From: CAZZBK01 sp964652155
Lineage (GTDB): Bacteria; Planctomycetota; Planctomycetia; Pirellulales; PNKZ01
Reading direction: 5' to 3'
Assembly (NCBI GenBank): GCA_964652155.1
Contig: CAZZBK010000013.1
Location: forward strand, 3,560 to 67,559
Length of the DNA stretch: 64,000 bases
Each line of letters starts with the position of its first letter. The stretch's first letter is position 1. Shown piece by piece: positions 53,308 to 60,875 of this stretch. A program made the position numbers and the translations under genes. The notes below the pieces were generated by a model. That model searched no databases. It was not told where the DNA came from and saw only the letters and a list, made by a program, of their open reading frames with translations.

Positions 53308-54203
53308 GAGTTCGCCTCCGTGCCAGAGGCGAAAGGGGCGAGGGGTGAGGGGTGAGGGGTGAGGTCCGATTTTCTCCCGGCGTGTTCACTGGGCAGCCAG
53401 AAACGCACGACGATCGACAAGGCGAGAAACACGAAGCTCACCAAAGTCAGATAGGCCACCTTGCGTCCCTGGCGAGCGGGCCGATAGAGGATCGAAAAGC
53501 CGGCCGCCACGATGAGCCAACCGGCGAACAGGCTGCTGCTCCAGACGATCGGATCGTTCCAGGGAATGTTGGCCAACGAGCGGCTCCGATTGATCGAGTT
53601 GAGCACGATGCCCGAGAACAGCCCAATGGCGAACATCACAACCGAGCTAAGCAGCGCGCGTTGATTGAGTCGTTCGAGCCATTCGAGGCTGGGGAGGCGC
53701 AGGCCGATGGTCGCAATCCGTTTGTGTTTCATTCGCCAGGCTTGCACCAGGCACATCAGCCCGCCGACGAAGCCGACCATGACGGTCACATAGCCCAACA
53801 GCAGCGAGAAGCCGTGGATGCGTCCCCAGATGGTGATCGCCTCGGCCGTGGCAAAGGGGGTGGTGTCTCCCCAAAATCGCCCCACGGCGATCAGCACGAG
53901 CACGATCGGCAACACGAACACGCCGAAGGCGGTGCGTGGATGCGCGTACGTAAGATACAAATACAACGCGACCAGCACCCAGGCGGCGACCAAGTACCAA
54001 TCGAATTCGCTCGACAACGGCGTGGCGGCCGCCGTGGCGGCGCGATGGGCCAGAAACAAGCTGTGCGCAAACAAGCCAGCCCCGGCAAAGCCGAGCATCA
54101 CCACGCCGCGCACCCGGCTGCTGAACCAGAGCCGCGAGAGCTCGAGCGCGAGCGCGACGGTGTAACTCGCCGCGAAACAGGTGATGCTAATGCCTTGGAA
54201 CAT
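53304..54203 (-). CDS. CcsA/HemX-like cytochrome c assembly membrane protein
   Basis: 299 residues, about eight membrane helices. It lacks the full WGxFWxWDPKE signature of classical CcsA but keeps AVGRFWGDTTPFATAEAI and GRIHGFSLLLGYVTVMVGFV, with histidines fitting heme handling; this is the HemX/CcsA-like type often placed directly before hemA. Its stop overlaps the hemA start by 4 bases. The last 20 or so residues (SDLTPHPSPLAPFASGTEAN) come from a tandem GAGGGGT repeat at 53338-53362 and look like a recent, non-functional extension. Likely role: c-type cytochrome biogenesis or support of HemA. Confidence 0.88.
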   Translation of the reverse strand: MFQGISITCFAASYTVALALELSRLWFSSRVRGVVMLGFAGAGLFAHSLFLAHRAATAAATPLSSEFDWYLVAAWVLVALYLYLTYAHPRTAFGVFVLPIVLVLIAVGRFWGDTTPFATAEAITIWGRIHGFSLLLGYVTVMVGFVGGLMCLVQAWRMKHKRIATIGLRLPSLEWLERLNQRALLSSVVMFAIGLFSGIVLNSINRSRSLANIPWNDPIVWSSSLFAGWLIVAAGFSILYRPARQGRKVAYLTLVSFVFLALSIVVRFWLPSEHAGRKSDLTPHPSPLAPFASGTEANS

Positions 54204-54228
54204 AGGAAAATATTGAATGATGTATAAC

Positions 54229-54276
54229 CCTTCTCCCTTTGGGAGAAGGTGGCGACATCGTTGCCGGATGAGGGGA
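54229..54276. repeat. Palindromic repeat, CCTTCTCCC/GGGAGAAGG family
   Basis: CCTTCTCCC-TTT-GGGAGAAGG hairpin, then TGGCGACATCGTTGCCGGATGAGGGG, close to the element at 44119-44160. Confidence 0.75.
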
Positions 54277-54412
54277 GTTGGGAGTATCGGTCGTGCGTGC
54301 TATATGTTGTCTCGATGCTGAGGGGGTTTGCTCTGCGGCGTGCCAGTTGAGAAGGATTCGTTCATCTCGCTTCCAAAAACACGTCCACTTACTTTAGGTC
54401 GCGCCGCCAGCT

Positions 54413-54456
54413 CCCCTCACCCGGCCTTCGGCCACCCTCTCCCAAGGGGAGAGGGG
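54413..54456. repeat. Palindromic repeat, CCCTCTCCC family, opposite orientation
   Basis: CCCCTCACCCGGCCTTCGGCC followed by ACCCTCTCCCAAGGGGAGAGGGG; reverse-oriented relative to 54229-54276, so the two flank a 136-base unique spacer. It ends 8 bases from the sigma-54 activator stop and may serve as its terminator. Confidence 0.75.
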
Positions 54457-54464
54457 ATTGGGAA

Positions 54465-55529
54465 TTACCCTTCCTCCTTCTCGCTCTCGTCGAGGCCGTA
54501 ATCCTTGAGCTTCTTGTGCAGCGTGTTGCGATTGATCCCCAGCTTGGCGGCCGCCTTGATCTGCACATTGTCGCAACTGCTCATCACTTGGGCGATCAAC
54601 TCACGCTCGACACGATCGACAATCTTGGCGTGCAGACTATCCTCGTTCGGGCTGGCGCTCGTGAGGCCAAACTGCACCAACTCGGCGGTGAGCGATTCCA
54701 GGTCGGCCTTGCTAAAGCGGGGCGAGCGGCGCGACTTGCGCCCCAGTACCGCGTCGGGAAGCAGATCGAGCGTAAACTCATCGCTGGGGGACATGACCAC
54801 CGCGCGCTCGACGTAGTTCTGCAACTCGCGCACGTTGCCAGGCCAGTCGTACCTCTGTAAGGCTTCGATCACCTGCGGTTCGACATGCACGACATACCGA
54901 TCGTTCCGTTCGTTGTAATACTCCAAGAAGTAGCTGACCAGCGCGGGGATATCCTCGCGCCGCTCGCGCAGCGGGGGGAGATGGATGGCCACCACGTTGA
55001 GCCGATAGAACAAGTCCTCGCGAAACCGCTCCGCCTCGACCTCGTCAAGCAAATCGCGATTGCTGGCGGCAATCACGCGCGTGTCGACCCGCACGGTGTG
55101 CGTATCGCCGACGCGCTCGAACTCGCGCTCTTGCAAGACGCGCAGCAGCTTGACTTGCAGCTTGGGGGTGGTCGAGTTGATCTCGTCGAGGAAGATCGAG
55201 CCGGTGTGGGCAGCCTCAAAACGGCCGGTCCGATTGTCGACCGCGCCGGTGAACGCGCCGCGCACGTGGCCAAACAGTTCGCTCTCGAGCAGGCTCTCGC
55301 TCAATGCGCCGCAGTTCACACGCACGAACGGGCCACTCTGCCGCGGGCTGAGCTGGTGAACCGCCTTGGCAATCAATTCCTTGCCAGTGCCGGTCTCGCC
55401 CAGCAACAACACGCTGGCATTGCTCCGCGCGACCTGCCGGGTCAAGGCGTACACGTGTTGCATGGCCGGACCGCTGCCAATCAAACCGGAGATCGGCGGC
55501 CCCGACGGAGACGAATGTTGCTCTTTCAT
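54465..55529 (-). CDS. Sigma-54-dependent activator (AAA+ and Fis-type HTH, no sensor domain)
   Basis: Start ATG 55529 (MKEQHSSPSG) gives 354 residues. The AAA+ core begins almost at once: Walker A VLLLGETGTGKELIAK (G44-K50), the sigma-54 contact loop GAFTGA at 91-96, Walker B GSIFLDEINSTTPKLQ, and the arginine-finger region EDLFYRLNVVAIHLPPLRER. A Fis-type HTH closes it (IKAAAKLGINRNTLHKKLKD). No receiver, GAF or PAS domain precedes the AAA+ part, so activity must be set by level, by another protein or by ligand. It lies 52 bases downstream of the exported HEAT/receiver-like gene on the same strand and is probably co-transcribed. Confidence 0.94.
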   Translation of the reverse strand: MKEQHSSPSGPPISGLIGSGPAMQHVYALTRQVARSNASVLLLGETGTGKELIAKAVHQLSPRQSGPFVRVNCGALSESLLESELFGHVRGAFTGAVDNRTGRFEAAHTGSIFLDEINSTTPKLQVKLLRVLQEREFERVGDTHTVRVDTRVIAASNRDLLDEVEAERFREDLFYRLNVVAIHLPPLRERREDIPALVSYFLEYYNERNDRYVVHVEPQVIEALQRYDWPGNVRELQNYVERAVVMSPSDEFTLDLLPDAVLGRKSRRSPRFSKADLESLTAELVQFGLTSASPNEDSLHAKIVDRVERELIAQVMSSCDNVQIKAAAKLGINRNTLHKKLKDYGLDESEKEEG

Positions 55530-55581
55530 ATCCTTAAACGCGCTGCGCTGCGCCGGGCGACCTGTGTCGCGCTGGCGAGCG

Positions 55582-57810
55582 CTAACGCGGCGGCTCCTCC
55601 TGAACAGGGGTTGCAACGCTCGCCGGCTCCGCCTGCTTGCCAGTGCGCTCCAGGGTATCGAGTATCGACGCGAGCACCTGCTGCACGTCACGCGGTTGGC
55701 GTTCGCTGTCGTTGTAGCGGTCGTATTGCCGCAGCATCTCGCTCCGGGTCAACATGATGCCCGATTGCTTGACGCTCGCCGCAAAGGCGTCAGCCGCGCC
55801 GCGCCGCAACTCAATCGGCTGCGTGAGCGAGCTGGCAATCTCGACCAGTTGCCGCTGAGCGGGCGCTGAGCCCAACTCGGCGAGCAGCGCGAACGCGGCC
55901 GGAGCCAGCTCGCTGACCCGCGTGGCGTCGATGAGCGACGACTCAAGTTGCCGCGAGCCATAACGGCTGCGCGCCTCGCGATCGAGCGACACCCACCACT
56001 CGAGCACCCACTTGGCCTGCTGCACTCGCAATGGCGGCGGCACGATGTGCCTGCCATGCTCGTTGAACAACGTGCGAAAGAACGTCGCATCGGCCGTCAA
56101 GCTGCTGGAGGGTTCATAGACCTCGGCCAACTCGATCCGCCGCGCCAAGGCCGTCGCCAACTCGCGTTGCGCGGCGTCGGCCACAATCGCCAGCGGAATG
56201 TGGGCCGTTCGATTGTCTCGCCGCAGCGCGTTCAAGAACAGCCCCGAGCTTGGCGCCGCCACCAGCATGTCGACCACCAACAACTCGTAATCGGCCGACT
56301 TGGCGAGCATTTGCATCGCGGTCCGCGCGTCGGGCGCAATTTGCACGTCAACTCCAAGTTGCATCAGCACGCCCACGCGATTCTGGGCCGTCACCGGACG
56401 CGGATCCACGACCAACGCCCGCGGCACTCCTTGCGTGGAGATCAGCGAGCGAACCGTCTCGACCACAAAGCTGTCGCCAGGGAAAGCGTCGCGCGGTTGC
56501 CAAACAGCCAGGGTTTGCAAGGCGGCGAAGCGAATGCGCCGGTTGCGATGACGCACGGCCTGCATGACGAGTGACGTGTTGGCGTCGAGCCGGTGCAACG
56601 ACTCGGCCGACCCCACCTCGCCCAGCAGCCGCAAGGCGACCACGGCCAGGTCGGCGCGGTCGTCGGCGAGCGCCGATTGCAACAACTCGTTCAGTCCCAG
56701 CTCGCCCGCCTCGCGCAGCGACGCGATCGTTGCCGCTTCGCTCTCGGGCCAAGGTTGATCGATGCCAAATTGAGTCGCGGCGGCTTGGATCCGCGTCGAC
56801 CAATAAAACTTGCGAATCTCGGCGCTCTCGCTCATGATTTGCCGCGCTTGATCGGCGAACCGCGACGCCTGTTGCAGCGCGGCGATGCGCGTGGGGAGCA
56901 GGTCGACGACCAGCTGCGCGTTGTCGGCGTCCCAGCGCAAAATGGCCGAGCGCCCCTCGGCGTCGCTGTCGAGCTTGCGTTGTCCGCTGACGAATTCTCG
57001 CGCGGCCAGATACAGTTTGCCGGCGGCCTGACCGCTCGTGAGCTGTTCGAGTTGCGGCACCGCGCGGCGCGTGGCGGCGCGGACCTCGGCCGAGGCCTGG
57101 GGCGAAAACGCCGGCGCGAGCGCGTACAGCACAGTGTCCGGATGATCGAGCCGCGCGAGCGTCTCGACGGCCCGCACCTTGATCGAGTCGCCGGCCGTGG
57201 CCGCGAGCGACGACAGCGGCTCGAACGATTCGCTCCCCAACACCACGAGCGCCTCTTGGACGCCGCGGTGGTAGTCGGTCTTGCTGTCGTCGGCGAGCGC
57301 GGCGACGAGCGCCGACACGGCGACGGCGTGTCCCAACTGCAACTCGCGGATCGCCGTGGCGCGAACCGCTTTCGCTGGGTTGGCCAACTGCTCGATATGA
57401 GCGGCGATCCGCTCAGGGTCGCGGACTCGACGCTCGAACGCGCCGATGGCCGCCTCGGACAGCGGCTTGCCCCACGGAGAGAGCACGTCGTTGCGCGAAA
57501 TCTTCAAAAAGAACGCCGAACCCAACTCGCGATACAAGGCCACGAGCTTATCCTCGTCCAACTGCATGTCGAGCAGCTTCTTGAGCGACGCCGCGGCGTA
57601 CGGTGCCTCGTTCAGATCGATGAACGTGTTCACCAACCGGGCCAGGCCCGAGACGGTCTGCGGCGGTCGTTCGAGCAACACACGCACGACCGGATCGCGC
57701 GCCGGTGGCAAAACTGGCAACGGAATGTCGGCCGGCTCTTGAGCCCAACCAACACTTACCACGCACGACCAAACGATCGCGGCCCAGACGGCATTCATCA
57801 CGCGTGACAT
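55582..57810 (-). CDS. Exported HEAT-repeat protein with an embedded receiver-like domain
   Basis: 742 residues with a signal peptide (VWAAIVWSCVVSVGWAQ, cleavage near residue 23). Residues about 130-430 are HEAT/ARM-like helical repeats (PAKAVRATAIRELQLGHAVA, DDRADLAVVALRLLGEVGSA, RNRRIRFAALQTLAVWQP). Residues 464-575 look like a CheY fold: RALVVDPRPVTAQNRVGVLM, ELLVVDMLVAAPSSGLFLNA with Asp514 in the phospho-acceptor position, and HIPLAIVADAAQ. The acidic pair is reduced to Asp469, and the conserved Lys-Pro is Glu566-Pro567, so it should not be a normal phospho-switch. A further helical region and a polar tail follow. Function unknown; an export signal before a receiver-like fold is unusual. 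Confidence 0.82.
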   Translation of the reverse strand: MSRVMNAVWAAIVWSCVVSVGWAQEPADIPLPVLPPARDPVVRVLLERPPQTVSGLARLVNTFIDLNEAPYAAASLKKLLDMQLDEDKLVALYRELGSAFFLKISRNDVLSPWGKPLSEAAIGAFERRVRDPERIAAHIEQLANPAKAVRATAIRELQLGHAVAVSALVAALADDSKTDYHRGVQEALVVLGSESFEPLSSLAATAGDSIKVRAVETLARLDHPDTVLYALAPAFSPQASAEVRAATRRAVPQLEQLTSGQAAGKLYLAAREFVSGQRKLDSDAEGRSAILRWDADNAQLVVDLLPTRIAALQQASRFADQARQIMSESAEIRKFYWSTRIQAAATQFGIDQPWPESEAATIASLREAGELGLNELLQSALADDRADLAVVALRLLGEVGSAESLHRLDANTSLVMQAVRHRNRRIRFAALQTLAVWQPRDAFPGDSFVVETVRSLISTQGVPRALVVDPRPVTAQNRVGVLMQLGVDVQIAPDARTAMQMLAKSADYELLVVDMLVAAPSSGLFLNALRRDNRTAHIPLAIVADAAQRELATALARRIELAEVYEPSSSLTADATFFRTLFNEHGRHIVPPPLRVQQAKWVLEWWVSLDREARSRYGSRQLESSLIDATRVSELAPAAFALLAELGSAPAQRQLVEIASSLTQPIELRRGAADAFAASVKQSGIMLTRSEMLRQYDRYNDSERQPRDVQQVLASILDTLERTGKQAEPASVATPVQEEPPR

Positions 57811-57981
57811 ACTGAGGTTCTCAAATAGCGGCCTCGGCTGCCATCGACCACTCCAGTCGAGACAACCGTTCTACGGTGATGCGTGATCCTCATGAATGCA
57901 CGGTCTTAAACTTCAAATGATTGTAGCTACAGGACGACCAGCGGGAGTTCGGAAATAACGGCCTCGCGTTGCTCGACCTGT

Positions 57982-59367
57982 TCAACTGCTGACCAATAAA
58001 AACGCTTTCCAACGGGCAATTTGCTGGTCGACCTCGGCGGGCGCGGTCGAACCATAACTCACGAACCGCTCGACCGCGTTACGCACGCCGAGCACCTGAT
58101 ACACGCTCTCGTCGATCGACTCATGTGCCGAGCGAAAGTCGGAGAGCGACAGCTCGTTGAGCCGACAGCCCCGGTCGAGCGCCGTCCGCACAAGCTTGCC
58201 CACCATTTCATGGGCCGAGCGCTGCGGGATGCCACGCTGAATGAACCACTCCATCAGCGTGGTCGCGTCGAGGTGCCCGGCTTCGAGCCGCTCGGCAATC
58301 GCGGCGCGGTTGAGCTCGGCCTGGGCAACCAGCGGCGCGGCAAGCTCCAGGCAGATGCGGACCGTGTCGAAGCTGTCGAACACCGGCTCCTTGTCTTCCT
58401 GTAAGTCGCGGTTGTAGGCCAGCGGCAAACCTTTAATCAGCACGAGCAGCCGGGTCAGATTACCGACGACGCGCGCGGTTTTACCCCGGGTCAACTCAAG
58501 CACGTCCGGGTTGACCTTCTGCGGCATGATCGACGAGCCGGTGCAAAAAGCCTGCGGCAACTTGAGAAAGTTGAACTCGGTGGTCGACCACAGGATCCAT
58601 TCCTCGGCCCAGGTGCTCAGGTGTTCGGCAATCAGCGTCAGCACGAAGGCAAACTCGACGACGAAGTCCCGATCGCTCGACACATCGATGCTGTTGGCCG
58701 CCACGCTCTCGAAACCCAAGTCGCTGGCGACGGCGTGTCGATCGATCGGCAAGCTGGTGCCGGCCAAGGCCGCTGCTCCGAGACTGAGCACATTCACGCG
58801 GCGGCGACAGTCGGCCAGCCGGCTCCGGTCGCGCGCGAACTTTTCGCAGTACGCCAGCCAATAGTGCGGCGCGAGCACCGGCTGCGCCCGCTGCATGTGC
58901 GTATAGCCGGGCAAAATGACCTCGCGGTCCCGATCGCAACGGCCAACAAACGAGCGTTGCAACTCGAGCAACCGGGCGTCGATAAGATCGATCGCCTCGC
59001 GAACCCAAAGCCGCAAATCGGTCGAGACCTGATCGTTGCGGCTCCGCGCGGTGTGCAGTTTGCGACCGGTGTCGCCGATCCGCTCGATCAGCGCCCGCTC
59101 GATGTGCATGTGGATGTCTTCGAGCTCGATGCGAAAGGGGAAGCGGTCCTGCTCAATTTCTTGGCGGATGGCGAGCAACCCCTGCTCGATCTGTTGGCAC
59201 TCGTCGGTCGAAATGAGTCCGACCTGGGCGAGCATGTGGGCATGGGCGATCGAGCCGCGAATATCTTGCTCGTAAAGGCGGCGATCGAAGCTAATGCTTT
59301 CGCTGAACTGCTCGACCCGTTTGTCGGTGGCCTGGCTGAACACACCTTCCCACGCTTTGGCGGCCAC
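57982..59367 (-). CDS. argH: Argininosuccinate lyase
   Basis: Splits argininosuccinate to arginine and fumarate, the last step of arginine synthesis. The frame is open to 59565, but GTG 59367, with GAAGGG nine bases upstream, gives 461 residues and the correct family N-terminus (AWEGVFSQATDKRVEQFSES). LHTARSRNDQVSTDLRLWV is the substrate-binding block, VILPGYTHMQRAQPVLAPHY holds the catalytic His, and GSSIMPQKVNPDVLELTRGK is the superfamily signature loop. Most ArgH proteins I recall have QKKNPD here; Val is the residue seen in fumarases. Monocistronic. Confidence 0.94.
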   Translation of the reverse strand: MAAKAWEGVFSQATDKRVEQFSESISFDRRLYEQDIRGSIAHAHMLAQVGLISTDECQQIEQGLLAIRQEIEQDRFPFRIELEDIHMHIERALIERIGDTGRKLHTARSRNDQVSTDLRLWVREAIDLIDARLLELQRSFVGRCDRDREVILPGYTHMQRAQPVLAPHYWLAYCEKFARDRSRLADCRRRVNVLSLGAAALAGTSLPIDRHAVASDLGFESVAANSIDVSSDRDFVVEFAFVLTLIAEHLSTWAEEWILWSTTEFNFLKLPQAFCTGSSIMPQKVNPDVLELTRGKTARVVGNLTRLLVLIKGLPLAYNRDLQEDKEPVFDSFDTVRICLELAAPLVAQAELNRAAIAERLEAGHLDATTLMEWFIQRGIPQRSAHEMVGKLVRTALDRGCRLNELSLSDFRSAHESIDESVYQVLGVRNAVERFVSYGSTAPAEVDQQIARWKAFLLVSS

Positions 59368-59705
59368 GAGCAACAACCCTTCGAACGGAGAGCGGACGAA
59401 TTGAAACAACCTATTTACTGTAAACAGCTTAGTGCGCGTCGTCAAAGCCCTGTCGTGGTCGTTACGACCGATACGACCGCCCCCCAGCCCTAAGCTGGTG
59501 ACCACGCTTGCGTTACGTGCCAAACAACCGTTGAACCACCTCAAAATCGGCGATTGGCCCAGCATTTAGCCCCGAGAGCACTCAACGGTTGCCTGGATCA
59601 CAGGCAAGGAGCGGTGGAGACAGGGCACCTAGCAACGATGTTCTCGCCCGAAAGATATGAAAACAGCTACACAAGCATGATTGTGCATGGGTTCATTACC
59701 GTAGT
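59368..59705. other. Intergenic region, argH leader / SIR2 gene 3' side
   Basis: 338 bases. It contains the argH upstream region and, beyond about 59600, the edge of an AT-richer segment that continues through the SIR2 gene. A small hairpin, TTGCCTG-GATCA-CAGGCAA, is at about 59590. No gene or RNA recognised. Confidence 0.5.
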
Positions 59706-60839
59706 CTAGGTGATCGATTGAGCGAAGTACTGCTCCGCGCCGATGGGGTGAAATTTGGCCCCGGGGAGGACGGCTGATGCACGCGCCTGCATGGAATCTT
59801 GGTTACACTTTGCACGTTCGATTTCGTTGGGAGCGGCGTCTTTACCTGGTAGTGGTCGTGAAATGACGTTCACGAGTGGCGGTTTCTTGTTTTTTCCGAT
59901 TCGGCCGTGGTAGGCCCTCAGCAACATCGCTCGGATCGAGTAATCTTCTTCCGGAAAAGAATAGCCGACGAAGACCCATTCATCGGCCTGCTGCAAGGCT
60001 TCCAACGAGTGCCGCCAAATCTCCAGCAGATTGCTGTCGCGCAAGTCTCGCACCAACGAGGGTGACACGAGCAACGGGCGCAGCGGGAAATGGTCGCAGT
60101 GACAGGTGGTATCTGAGCTTTCATCCCACATGGGTAGATCGGCAATATTCATCTCTGTATTAATGTAGATCTGCGCACACAGGTCACACCGAACCCAATT
60201 GAACGAGCCATGCAATTTATACCAGCGGTATTTTGCCTGCTGACTCGCGGGGCGATCAAATATTTCCAACTCTTTATAGACGCAACGCCAAGAGAATCCA
60301 AAGTCGAAGCGACGAGCGACTTCATGAGGCTCATATTCATCAAACAGTTCCTGCTCAAGCCAAGTATCATAATTGGTCGTAATCCACGTCAGGTTACGAC
60401 GCGCTGATTGTCGTTTCACAAATCGCTTGAGCAACCGCAAGTACTTGTCTTGAGCAGGTGTCGGATCGTCGCCCGGATCAATAACCCAAGCAATGGCTTG
60501 CTCAAGGATAATTTGCAATTCCTGCATCTTTTGAAATTGCCATTTTGCAATTGGGATGGTCTTGGCCGATGCTAAATGATCAATCAGACTCAGAATCGAA
60601 CAAATTGAAATCTGATCGGAGTTCGTGTGCTGTTTCTCGAGCGCGGGAAATAGCTCAAACAAACGCCGCTTTAACTTTGATCTCTCAGAACGGCCCGTTG
60701 AATACTCATCCTCAAAAAGAGTCTTTTCTTGCAATTCGGTTAGAATTTTTTGAAATATCTTGTCGGTCGTTGGGCAGCCCATCGGCACCGACACACCGGC
60801 TCCGCAAAACACCGCCAGAGAGCCTGCTGTTTTAGCCAT
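59706..60839 (-). CDS. SIR2-family protein, defence-type
   Basis: ATG 60839 is chosen because GGGGA lies upstream and the Rossmann motif starts 13 residues later (SLAVFCGAGVSVPMG); ATG 60866 is the alternative. 377 residues. Sir2 landmarks: GAGVS (13-17), TTNYDTW (154-160, the TxNxD motif), KLHGSFNW with catalytic-type His210, a zinc set C218/C221 and C246/C248, and VGYSFPEEDYSIR (291-303). An all-helical insert (25-150) and the divergence from protein deacetylases fit SIR2-like NADases of anti-phage systems. It begins 36 bases after the subtilase gene on the same strand. The gene is AT-rich (60541-60600 has 25 G/C of 60), unlike its neighbours. Confidence 0.88.
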   Translation of the reverse strand: MAKTAGSLAVFCGAGVSVPMGCPTTDKIFQKILTELQEKTLFEDEYSTGRSERSKLKRRLFELFPALEKQHTNSDQISICSILSLIDHLASAKTIPIAKWQFQKMQELQIILEQAIAWVIDPGDDPTPAQDKYLRLLKRFVKRQSARRNLTWITTNYDTWLEQELFDEYEPHEVARRFDFGFSWRCVYKELEIFDRPASQQAKYRWYKLHGSFNWVRCDLCAQIYINTEMNIADLPMWDESSDTTCHCDHFPLRPLLVSPSLVRDLRDSNLLEIWRHSLEALQQADEWVFVGYSFPEEDYSIRAMLLRAYHGRIGKNKKPPLVNVISRPLPGKDAAPNEIERAKCNQDSMQARASAVLPGAKFHPIGAEQYFAQSIT

Positions 60840-60875
60840 CTTGAATCCCCGTGTTTCGAGCCACATGCGATCGTG

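Noticed and set aside
56593..57807. A 404-codon + strand frame opposite the HEAT-repeat gene
   Set aside because: Arginine-rich antisense frame with no domain; the minus-strand product has a signal peptide and ordered repeats.
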